DNA from: Pisolithus tinctorius
Taxonomy: Eukaryota; Basidiomycota; Agaricomycetes; Boletales; Pisolithaceae
DNA length: 64,000 nt
Direction: 5' to 3'
Assembly (NCBI GenBank): GCA_024663395.1
Contig: JANFAH010000002.1
Coordinates: 186,001 to 250,000 of the forward strand
Position 1 is the first letter of the stretch, and each line of letters begins with the position of its first letter. Below are positions 55,822-64,000 of the stretch, in pieces. The position numbers and the translations under genes were made by a program. Under the pieces are notes generated by a model. It did not search any database. It was not told the origin of the DNA and saw nothing but the letters and a program-made list of their open reading frames with translations.

Positions 55822-56606
55822 CGTTAGTCGTTCAGTTTCGCTGGAGGGTGGCAGCAGCTTTTGTAGGAGACACGTGACGACAGTCTGCAAGTTGTCACGT
55901 GCCGCCGCAGCTCCACCTTGTTCTTGTTCGTCAACTTGTCTCTGCGTCGTATATATTATATCTTGTTCTCTGCTCGCTTGTTTACTGGAGTCACCGAGGT
56001 AGCAATACGTTGTTAGCGCGGATTGGTAAACGAAACAAGCCCAAATTCATAGGTATCCAAGTGACCTGCAATGGCATGGCTCGCCGTCTCGAGATCTCAC
56101 GCATTTCAACCCACAAGCGTGCACCTCGATCCCCGTATTTGCTTGTCAAGCCTCCTTGCCATTGACTAGAACCCCGGCGACATATGTTTTACGAAGTCTG
56201 TCACCACTCCGTCTCTTCGGATGAACCGTTACTGGTCCCAGTGTACCTTCGTTGTCCGCAGCCCAGGACTGGGTGGTAAGCGGTTGTTTCAAAATAGATG
56301 TACATCACTCCCCTTCGTTAGCCAATGTTCTGACCTTTTTTGCCACACAATCGTCATCGTCGAATCCCTGTTTCTAATTTGATGCACTTAGTTGCCTCTT
56401 GGCTACAGTGCTTGCGCGTGCTCCTCCATGGATGGGTCCATCCAGTTTACTTTATGTTTGGTAGGATACTACCAAGACCCCCGCATAGGTATGGCGGGCT
56501 CCCGATTGTCCCATTTCTGCCGGAATTCCATACAGCCTCACTGGCATAACATATATGGTTGGACGGAGTAGCGCTCCAGCTTCAGACATTTCCGCCTTCA
56601 GAGCTC
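55822..56606. promoter_or_regulatory. Divergent intergenic region between ORC1 and the C2H2 gene
   Basis: 785 bp with no supported CDS. A tatattatatc stretch near 55951-55961 is TATA-like. It probably holds both promoters. Confidence 0.4.
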
Positions 56607-57033
56607 ATGTCTCACTACCAGATCGATTCCAAGTTCAACGATGACTGGTCTGTCCAGGTGATACTCATACCATCGTAGAAGGTGTCGCACTGACTCTCCT
56701 TAGGATGAGTTCACAATGCTTCGCTATCTTTCTCTTCCTCGCACTCAACAACCCCACACCTGTGGGTGGGTAGTCGGTGGAGAGCCTTGCAACGATGTCC
56801 TTTTTCCGGAGCAGTTCTCGGGGCACTTGACAACGCATGGCATCCGGGGAAATGGCACAACGAACATGTTGTGTTGTTGGGTGGGTTGTAACGCACCCAA
56901 AATGAAGAAAGAAAGCGTGCTGCGACACGTATTTGAGGTACATCTGGAGTTACGATTTGAATGCCCCGACTGCGGCTTGAGTTTTACTCGTAAAACCAGT
57001 TTAAACCACCACAGGAAGAGTAAACACTTCTAA
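56607..57033 (+). CDS. Small C2H2 zinc-finger protein
   Basis: Two exons: 56607-56657 (MSHYQIDSKFNDDWSVQ) and 56704-57033, joined by a 46-nt GT..AG intron in phase 0 (Q-DEFTMLRYLSLP). The protein is about 126 residues. It has a Cys/His-rich middle (CGWVVGGEPC..H..H and CCWVGCNAPKMKKESVLRHVFEVH) and a canonical C-terminal C2H2 finger CPDCGLSFTRKTSLNHHRKSKH just before the stop. This suggests two or three zinc fingers and nucleic-acid binding in the nucleus. No known orthologue is recognised; small proteins of this shape are numerous in Agaricomycetes. Confidence 0.75.
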
Positions 57034-58496
57034 CAGGAACTCAAGATATACATTCCTGGAGATCTTGTGCAACAACCGTGGAGACGATGGGATCGCACAT
57101 ACATGGACGGTCTGGTTTGCCCTCCCAATTGATGTGCTGTTATACAGCTTTTGGTGATGTCCCCTCCCTCCGCACTCTTGCTCTACCGTACATACTACTA
57201 CAGCTCTACAGATTTACTGTATGATATTTAGGTGTGTTAATAAAATACAACTCGCATGATTAGAATACTTGCTTGCTTCAAATAACGTGGTTCATGAATT
57301 CACATTCCACGTGGTATACGACTCCAAAACGCGGATCTCCTGTGGATCCAGCATACCATGTCTCCTCTTCCAAGCTGTCTGCCGGTGGATCTGTTTTAGC
57401 CAAGGCTCCGTGTGACGCTGTGGGGTACGACGACCGGCACATGGAGTGCCTCCGCGAGTGACCGATGAAATGAACAACACAGGAAAGAATGTCCACCGTG
57501 TGCTGCAGTGACGCACCAAACCCTCTAACAGTTCATTGGGCTCCCAGGCCGGTCGGATGGGCCCGCCATGCCTTTCGTTTCAGCATTGCCACCGCTAGCC
57601 TATACGTATTCGAGAGTCGGGGGTGCTCATTCTATTTCACATGCCTTTCCATGTCTCGCCCTACCACCGACCATTGGTGAGTACAGACCTTTGCGTGCTT
57701 TAATGTCCATGCATACACTGATATGTGGACCCGGGTGAGGTACGCAGTCGCCGCTGACATAGCAAAACTAGCGGCACCGCGTTGCAACTCCCGCCAACCC
57801 AAGGGGACTCACTCTCGCTAACCCCGGAACATCACTGGCAGTCGGAAAAGCTACCTGAAGACCCATGGATGTGCACGGTGTCCGCCGAACTTGTGTGTAC
57901 AGGGCAACAAGACCTAATCGAAGCGTACCAAAGGAGTTGTTAGGAAAGACTGAGATACGTCCGTGGGTTATCTTCGTCTATTGTGCCTCACGGGACGTCA
58001 GGGATGATTAATGGATGCCCTTCTTGTGTCGCGGTAAAATCTCTGGGTGCATGCATCCACGTCTTTCCTTCGATCCTGCATTCCCCTGGTCTAGGCTCTG
58101 ATGTACTCAACAGGCAATGCAGCCGTTCACGGAATTGAATTTACCCCAGAACCGACTTTTAGCCTATAATTGTCTGTGGCAGGCTATATCAGGGTATAAT
58201 GTCTTGCGGATGTCGGACATCTTTGTGTTACTATGCAGCATGCTGACATAGTCTCGTAACCCGCCGACCCGCCGCTTCAGGGGACGAACGGGACTGACAC
58301 CCTTACAAGCTGTCGTAAGAACCCGAGGGAGGCTGAGGGAGGCCGTCCGAGGCAAAGACCAAAGTGCCTAATGCTGACGCCGTTCTGCAAGTGTCCCGCT
58401 GCAAGTATGGGAATTGGACTAGACATGGTGCTTCTTTCTACTCTCAACCATGTGCATTTATTTTTAGGACGTGCTGCAAACACTATCATAGCCGAT
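57034..58496. other. Intergenic, no supported gene
   Basis: 1.46 kb between the zinc-finger gene and the third retroelement. A run near 57237-57248 (gttaataaaata) could serve as polyadenylation signal of the zinc-finger gene. Short ORFs on both strands lack domains. Confidence 0.5.
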
Positions 58497-58851
58497 TGTA
58501 AGCATACGCTTACTACTCACGCACACACACACATCGCTCACGTCGCTCGTGGTATCACGTCACACCATCACATCTCCTATTGCACTCTCGGTCCTTTGTC
58601 TGGGCATGCGGATCCCTACTGCGCTGTGTTGTACTGTGGGTATATATACCGGTGCTGCATGTATGGACGGACATCTCTTCTTCTTTCTTTCTCTCTCTCT
58701 CTCTCGACCGTCTTGTATCAGCGTATACGCTTGATCATAATCCCACACACGCCTGTCCACGTTCTGTTATCGTTGCGATCCGTCTTGAGTGTGCTCACCC
58801 CTACCGTGGTGAGTTCCACTTTTTTTGAACGTGCCATAGCGCGTGTCGACA
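58497..58851 (+). repeat. 5' LTR of element 3 (3' border inferred)
   Basis: Begins TGTAAGC. The end at ..TCGACA is inferred from TGT..ACA termini and the TGG two bases on. It has CA and CT microsatellites and a tatatata TATA box near 58640. Confidence 0.65.
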
Positions 58852-58853
58852 CC

Positions 58854-58871
58854 TGGTAAAGGTGTCAAGCT
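58854..58871 (+). other. Candidate primer-binding site of element 3
   Basis: TGGTAAAGGTGTC starts two bases after the inferred LTR end, as for tRNA priming. The tRNA is not identified. Confidence 0.45.
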
Positions 58872-59175
58872 GCCGTCTCGTCGCATCCCCTCCGTTCCTG
58901 TACCCTTGACTACTCGTAGTCGAGGGAATAACCCTCCGCCCGCGACACCATTGTCGTCACCGCTGTCTTCGACTTCGTCTTCGTTGTCTCCGTCGCCCGC
59001 TGTCTCTCCTCCCCGACCACCTACGCCATCACTCGTGGCCCTGCCCGACGATAATCCGTCTCCGCCCATCTCTCCTTCGCATATCCCCTTACCAGCATCC
59101 CTCCCACTGTCTCCCACTTCCTCAGATAGTTCCTCATCGTCGGATAGTTTCACTGTGGTTCTTCCCATCGTCGCG

Positions 59176-62100
59176 ATGTCTTCAGCGCAGTCTTTGATAG
59201 CGCGATGCGAGAATACTACTCCTGGTAAAACGCCTCCCTTCTTGACGGCAGGAGATATTACTCCGGAAGGACTGCGCAGCTGGGAACTAGGTTGTGAAAA
59301 TTACTTCCGGTTGAAAAGCGTAGCAGAGGACGTCCAGGTCGCCAAGGTCGTTGGCCACCTTCTGGACCCCCGTGTACAGGACTGGATCAGTAACAACGGT
59401 AATCGGCTGACCGCCCTGACCTTCGCCGAGTTCATGGACGAGGTTCGTACATATTGGCTTCCCAGCGATTGGGCGGAAGCCATCCAACAGAAGATGCTGT
59501 CGTCGACACAGGGTAATAAGGCCTTCCATCTGTGGGCCGTCGAAGTAGAAAGCTTGAACGTCCTGTTGCGAGGGAGCGAGTTCCATCTCACTGAAGATCA
59601 TCTCCGCTTTCACTTAGAGTCGCACATGCACCCGGACCTCACCGCAGAATATCGTTTGACCGCTGCCCGTCGCGAGAAACGGTTCCGTGCTTGGCTTGAT
59701 TTAGTCCGTCTTCTAGACGAGAAACGTGTACATGATGCCGCCAAGCTCGATGCAGCTCTTCGTAAGAAGCCGTTTCAGCCTAGTCGCTCAGCCAACACTA
59801 CTGCGCCAAACTCAAAAGCATCAGATGGTCGTGCCCGCACTCGTCCCCCCGCCCTTACTGTCGAGGAATGTCAGCTCCTCCGTGATAATTCGGGGTGTTT
59901 CAAGTGCCGCCGCCTCTTCCAAAACCATACTACGCATAACTGTCCAAATGACTTCCCAGACGCTAAGAACTACAAGGCGCTGACTGCCGCCGATGTTGAA
60001 GCTGCTAAGAAGAAACGTGCGAAGCCAGTTGCCGCTGTCATCGAAGAGGAGCCAGCGGCGAAGCGTGCCCGCATCACTGAAGTCGACGACGACACTGATG
60101 CCATCGCTGTTGTCATGCCCTCGGCCGCTCTTGGGGATGGGACTGACTCTGGTGAAGAGTACGTTGCACCTCTCTCAGTTCCTCATCTTCGATGGTCCTG
60201 TCTTCTTGAAGGACCTAATTTGACCTTCCCCTTGCCTGTAAAAGCACTGATTGATAGTGGCTCGCATCTAGTTCTGATTGACGAAGACCTCGTCTCGAAG
60301 TTGGGTCTTCGGCGCCGTCAACTACACAAGTCCCTCAATGTCTCGGTAGCACTTTCTTCTGGTGACCGGGAGGTCATGTCATTGCAGAGTTACGTTGTTC
60401 TGTCCTGTCTCTCTTCGGATGCACGTTTTCGTTCACGTTCTGTTCGCGCAATTATTGCACCCCACTTGTGTACACCACTCTTGTTAGGGCTCCCCTTCCT
60501 CTCGCATAACGAACTTATCATTGATCACGCTCTCCGTACATGTGTTGATAAAAATACTGGTTATGATTTAATGAATCCTCCCCCGGTTTCCGCTCCCTCT
60601 CAACCAGTGATTCCTACCGTCCAGACCGTTAAGCGGCTAAAGAACGCTGTTCTTGAAGAGTTACACAGTGTCTTACCCGCCTATCGTGAACTTGTTGAGG
60701 TGGCAGCCACTCCGGTTTGTGGGGTGGATGTCATTGGTGCGGTACAGCACCGCATTGAGGTTCTCGCTGCTGCAGAGGAGCTGACAAAGCGAGATGCGCG
60801 ACTCAAGGATGAGTTTGCTGACCGCTTCCCTGTCGACATTCCACCCACGGACGCTCTGCCCGACGATGTCCTTTTCCGCGTACAGCCTAGAGATGCTAAC
60901 AAGGTAATCCAACTTCGGTCGTACGATTGCCCTAAGAAATATTGCGAAGCGTGGAAGACATTGCTGCAGCAGCATCTCGATGCTGGGCGGTTACGGCCCT
61001 CCAACAGCACGCACTCTTCGCCAGCCTTCATTATTCCGAAGGCAGACCCTACAGCATTACCCCGCTGGGTGAATGACTTCCGACAACTTAATCTGAATAC
61101 CGTACCGGACAATCACCCACTACCCCGCATCGATGAGATCTTGCGCGATTGTGCTAAGGGCAAGTACTTCGTGAAACTGGACATGACTAATGCGTTCTTC
61201 CAGACCAAGGTACACCCAGACGATATCAAGTGGCTGGCGGTACATACACCTTGGGGTCTTTATGAGTGGACCGTCATGCCCATGGGGGTGCGGAACGCCC
61301 CTGCTGTCCATCAGCGTCGCATGTCCGCTGCTCTCCGCCATCTCATCGGCCGCATTTGCCACGTATATCTCGATGATATTATCATCTGGTCGCAGACACT
61401 CGAGGAACATGAACGCAACGTTCGTGCGGTCCTTCAGGCCCTCCGCGATGCTAAGTTGTTCTGTTCTCTTAAAAAGACTCAATTGTTCTGCACTGAAGTG
61501 CTTTTCCTCGGTCACCGTGTCTCTGCTCAAGGGATTGAGCCAGACTCTTCCAAGATCGCGAGGATCCTCGACTGGCCGGTCCCACGATCAGTAACTGACA
61601 TGCGCGCCTTCCTCGGTCTGGTCCGTTATGTCGCCGACCATCTCCCTAACCTCGCGGAACACACACGTATTCTGAACGCGTTGACAACCAAAACGGCGGA
61701 GCTCAAGTTTCCAGTCTGGACCGACGACCATCAGCGGGCCTTTCAGGCCATCAAGGATTTGGTGGTCAGTCCTCACTGTTTGACGACCATTGACCACGAT
61801 AATCCAGGTGATAATCACATATTTCTTACGTGTGACGCCTCGGATTTTCAAACGGGAGCGATCCTCTCTTGGGGACCTACCTGGGAGAGCGCTCGGCCGG
61901 TTGCCTTTGACTCTACACCCCTTCGCGGCGCTGAACTCAATTACCCCGTACATGAGAAGGAGCTCCTCGCCATCATCCGTGCTTTGAAGAAGTGGAGGGT
62001 GGAGCTGCTTGGTGCTCCGGTGCTGGTATACACAGACCATCGCACACTTCAGAGTTTCGCCTTGCAACGCGACCTCTCCCGGCGCCAGGCTCGCTGGCAG

Positions 62101-63690
62101 GAGTATATGTCGCAGTTTGACCTGACTATCCATTATGTTCAGGGCGAGCGTAACGTTGGAGCGGACGCCTTGTCTCGTCGCTCAGACGATGTCTCTCCCG
62201 TGGCCGCGGTGTCAACAGTTGAAGTAGATAAGTCGCTAACAGTAGAGATCCTGAAGGGATATACGGAGGACCCCTTTTGTCGACGTCTCTTCTCACTACT
62301 CGATTCACTCCCCGGCCTGCAGGAACGTGATGGTTTGTTGTACCTCGCAGGCCGTCTGGTGATTCCGCGCGTACATTCCCTTCGCGAACGCTTCTTCCAT
62401 CTCGCCCATGATGCCTTGGGCCATTTTGGCACGGACAAGACATATGCGGCCCTGCGAAACTCCTTTTATTGGCCTAATATGCGGCGTGATCTTGCATCCG
62501 CTTATATCCCCGCGTGTACACACTGTATGCACAACAAGTCCCCGACTACGGCGCCGGCGGGCCCCTTACATCCCTTGCCGGTCCCAGACGCTCGTGGTGA
62601 CTCGGTCGCAGTCGATTTCATTGGTCCCTTACCGGAGGATCGCGGCTTCAACATGATCGTCACCATGACAGATCGTCTTGGTGCAGATATGCGTCTCGTG
62701 CCTTGTCGAAGTTCCATCACCGCCGCTGAATTCGCCTCCCTGTTCTTCGACCACTGGTATTGCGAGAACGGTCTCCCCTTGGAGATCGTGTCGGACCGTG
62801 ATAAGCTTTTTGTGTCTCGTTTTTGGAGGTCACTTCACAAGCTGACAGGTGTTAAACTCAAGATGTCATCGTCTTACCATCCTCAGACAGATGGAGCAAG
62901 TGAGCGCACTAACAAAACTGTTAACCAGTGTATTCGCTTTCACGTCGAACGTAATCAGAAGGGCTGGGTTAAGGCCCTGCCTAGGGTGCGCTTTCACATC
63001 ATGAATACACTTAACAATAGTACAGGGTTTTCACCCTTCCAACTGCACCTTGGACGCTCTCCTCGTCTCTTGCCCCCCGTCTCCACTTTAGACGCTGACA
63101 CAGATAGCCACAGCGATGCAGCAGGTTTCCTGACTCGTTTAGAGATGGACGTCCTTGAGGCACGCGATAATCTTCTTGCGGCTAAGGCGGCTCAGGCCCA
63201 TGCGGCCAATCGCCATCGCGTCCCTGACCCAAGGTTCGCGGTCGGGGACAAGGTTTGGCTATCCACAAAACATCGTCGTCATGAGTATATCACTAATGGT
63301 ACCAATCGTGTAGCCAAGTTTATGCCTCGGTATGATGGACCATATACCATCTTATCGGCTTCCCCAGAGACGTCTACATATGTCCTGGATGTACCACGTG
63401 CATCAAATGCATGTACCACCTTCCATGTTAGCCAACTACGCGCCTTCGTGCCCAATGACACGACACTTTTTCCCTCACGAGAGCTACCTCGCCCGGGCCT
63501 GGTGGTCACGGCGGACGGTCAGCTGGAAAATTTCATTGAGCAGATATTGGACGAGAAGCGGGTTGGGAGGTCGAAGAAGTACTTGGTGAGGTGGCTAGGG
63601 TTTGGACCGGAGGATGATGAGTGGTTGACAAAGAAGGAGTTGGAGGATTGCGAGGCGTTGGACGTTTGGGAAAGGGAGCATCCGCCATAG
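59176..63690 (+). CDS. Gag-Pol polyprotein with chromodomain (element 3)
   Basis: One uninterrupted frame of about 1,504 codons from ATG 59176 (MSSAQSLIARCENTTPGKTP). The frame is also open upstream to 58843 through a Ser/Pro-rich stretch without ATG. Order: Gag fold (LRSWELGCENYFRLKSV), variant knuckle CFKCRRLFQNHTTHNC, protease (ALIDSGSHLVLID), RT (VYLDDIIIW), RNase H (LTCDASDFQTGAIL), integrase (HDALGHFG, CTHCMHNK; VDFIGPLP, VSDRDKLFV, TDGASERTNK), then a chromodomain (KKYLVRWLGFGPEDDEW). The stop is TAG. Gag and Pol are fused with no frameshift or stop between them, so their ratio must be set after translation. All catalytic residues are present, so it may be active. Confidence 0.94.
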   Translation: MSSAQSLIARCENTTPGKTPPFLTAGDITPEGLRSWELGCENYFRLKSVAEDVQVAKVVGHLLDPRVQDWISNNGNRLTALTFAEFMDEVRTYWLPSDWAEAIQQKMLSSTQGNKAFHLWAVEVESLNVLLRGSEFHLTEDHLRFHLESHMHPDLTAEYRLTAARREKRFRAWLDLVRLLDEKRVHDAAKLDAALRKKPFQPSRSANTTAPNSKASDGRARTRPPALTVEECQLLRDNSGCFKCRRLFQNHTTHNCPNDFPDAKNYKALTAADVEAAKKKRAKPVAAVIEEEPAAKRARITEVDDDTDAIAVVMPSAALGDGTDSGEEYVAPLSVPHLRWSCLLEGPNLTFPLPVKALIDSGSHLVLIDEDLVSKLGLRRRQLHKSLNVSVALSSGDREVMSLQSYVVLSCLSSDARFRSRSVRAIIAPHLCTPLLLGLPFLSHNELIIDHALRTCVDKNTGYDLMNPPPVSAPSQPVIPTVQTVKRLKNAVLEELHSVLPAYRELVEVAATPVCGVDVIGAVQHRIEVLAAAEELTKRDARLKDEFADRFPVDIPPTDALPDDVLFRVQPRDANKVIQLRSYDCPKKYCEAWKTLLQQHLDAGRLRPSNSTHSSPAFIIPKADPTALPRWVNDFRQLNLNTVPDNHPLPRIDEILRDCAKGKYFVKLDMTNAFFQTKVHPDDIKWLAVHTPWGLYEWTVMPMGVRNAPAVHQRRMSAALRHLIGRICHVYLDDIIIWSQTLEEHERNVRAVLQALRDAKLFCSLKKTQLFCTEVLFLGHRVSAQGIEPDSSKIARILDWPVPRSVTDMRAFLGLVRYVADHLPNLAEHTRILNALTTKTAELKFPVWTDDHQRAFQAIKDLVVSPHCLTTIDHDNPGDNHIFLTCDASDFQTGAILSWGPTWESARPVAFDSTPLRGAELNYPVHEKELLAIIRALKKWRVELLGAPVLVYTDHRTLQSFALQRDLSRRQARWQEYMSQFDLTIHYVQGERNVGADALSRRSDDVSPVAAVSTVEVDKSLTVEILKGYTEDPFCRRLFSLLDSLPGLQERDGLLYLAGRLVIPRVHSLRERFFHLAHDALGHFGTDKTYAALRNSFYWPNMRRDLASAYIPACTHCMHNKSPTTAPAGPLHPLPVPDARGDSVAVDFIGPLPEDRGFNMIVTMTDRLGADMRLVPCRSSITAAEFASLFFDHWYCENGLPLEIVSDRDKLFVSRFWRSLHKLTGVKLKMSSSYHPQTDGASERTNKTVNQCIRFHVERNQKGWVKALPRVRFHIMNTLNNSTGFSPFQLHLGRSPRLLPPVSTLDADTDSHSDAAGFLTRLEMDVLEARDNLLAAKAAQAHAANRHRVPDPRFAVGDKVWLSTKHRRHEYITNGTNRVAKFMPRYDGPYTILSASPETSTYVLDVPRASNACTTFHVSQLRAFVPNDTTLFPSRELPRPGLVVTADGQLENFIEQILDEKRVGRSKKYLVRWLGFGPEDDEWLTKKELEDCEALDVWEREHPP

Positions 63691-63805
63691 GCTGGAGGTT
63701 TGGGAAGGAGTTGGTGACGATGAAGAGGCTGGAGGTTTGGGAAGGAGTTGGTGACGATGAAGAAGGTTGAAGAAGGATCAGTGACGATGAAGAGGTTGAA
63801 GAAGA
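63691..63805 (+). repeat. 37-bp tandem repeat between pol and 3' LTR
   Basis: Two 37-bp units starting gctggaggtttggg (63691 and 63728) are followed by degenerate partial units (gtgacgatgaagagg). Confidence 0.8.
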
Positions 63806-63855
63806 TTCGCTCGCCCTCTCACCCCCCGCTTGCTCTTTTTTATGGGTTGGGAGGG

Positions 63856-64000
63856 TGTAAGCATACGCTTACTACTCACGCACACACACTACTCACGCAC
63901 ACACACACATCGCTCACGTCGCTCGTGGTATCACGTCACACCATCACATCTCCTATTGCGCTCTCGGTCCTTTGTCTGGGCATGCGGATCCCTACTGCGC
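63856..64000 (+). repeat. 3' LTR of element 3, partial
   Basis: It matches the first part of the 5' LTR with one CpG transition (gcgctc versus gcactc) and a short duplication around actactcacgcacaca. It is preceded by the purine tract gggttgggaggg. Confidence 0.88.

Larger units (their letters stand above)
58497..64000 (+). mobile_element. Ty3 chromovirus LTR retrotransposon (element 3), cut by window end
   Basis: The 5' LTR starts TGTAAGCATACGC at 58497, and the same start recurs at 63856 after the polyprotein and a purine tract. A single Gag-Pol ORF lies between. It differs from elements 1 and 2 in LTR, primer site and ORF layout. The target duplication cannot be tested because the 3' LTR runs out of the window. 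Confidence 0.92.

Noticed and set aside
57273..57680. Short ORFs on both strands downstream of the zinc-finger gene
   Set aside because: No family, and complementary ORFs of similar length overlap each other, as expected by chance.

Overview
The window looks like nuclear DNA of a mushroom-forming basidiomycete (Agaricomycetes). Genes carry many short introns (about 50-75 bp, GT..AG, once GC..AG). The host proteins are fungal: an ORC1 with a BAH domain, a Zn2Cys6 regulator, an ADP1-type ABCG transporter and a DUF1752/DUF3295 protein. The repeats are Ty3 chromoviruses and a Plavaka transposase, a family known mainly from Agaricomycetes. I found no rRNA, tRNA or CRISPR array.

Left host block (1-10137), all on the minus strand: a CaMKK/SNF1-kinase-kinase-like protein kinase cut by the window start, an ADP1-like ABCG transporter with EGF-like repeats, and a glutathione S-transferase.

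Central repeat island (about 10.6-41.5 kb). An older Plavaka DNA transposon carries a transposase (plus strand, 22386-25809) with one nonsense codon, and a divergently transcribed companion gene (minus, starting at 22216). Ty3 element 1 (11893-19951, 5-bp target duplication) sits inside the last exon of the companion gene. Just after the transposase is a fragment of the CYC8/SSN6 corepressor gene, and Ty3 element 2 (25988-37457, 4-bp target duplication) is inserted in it. The CYC8 fragment continues to 39186, with an internal deletion and frameshifts, and stops at a 27-nt T run. The island is flanked by two inverted copies of a short block, each next to GACTAT-rich repeats, and by a broken ORF on the left and a decayed kinase-like pseudogene on the right.

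Right host block (42.0-57.0 kb): a DUF1752/DUF3295 protein, a Zn2Cys6 transcription factor whose DNA-binding domain needs a 6-nt microexon, and ORC1, all minus strand. A small C2H2 zinc-finger gene on the plus strand is divergent from ORC1. A third chromovirus (58497 to beyond the window end) encodes one fused Gag-Pol polyprotein.

The most unusual features are in the retroelements. Element 1 shows a self-priming primer site, a -1 slippery heptamer abutting the Gag stop, and a third ORF whose ATG directly follows the Pol stop. Element 2 carries an ORF wholly inside the U3 part of its long LTR and a recurrent palindromic motif spread over LTRs, gag and pol. All LTR-LTR substitutions I found by eye in the three elements are CpG transitions, as expected from methylation-driven decay.
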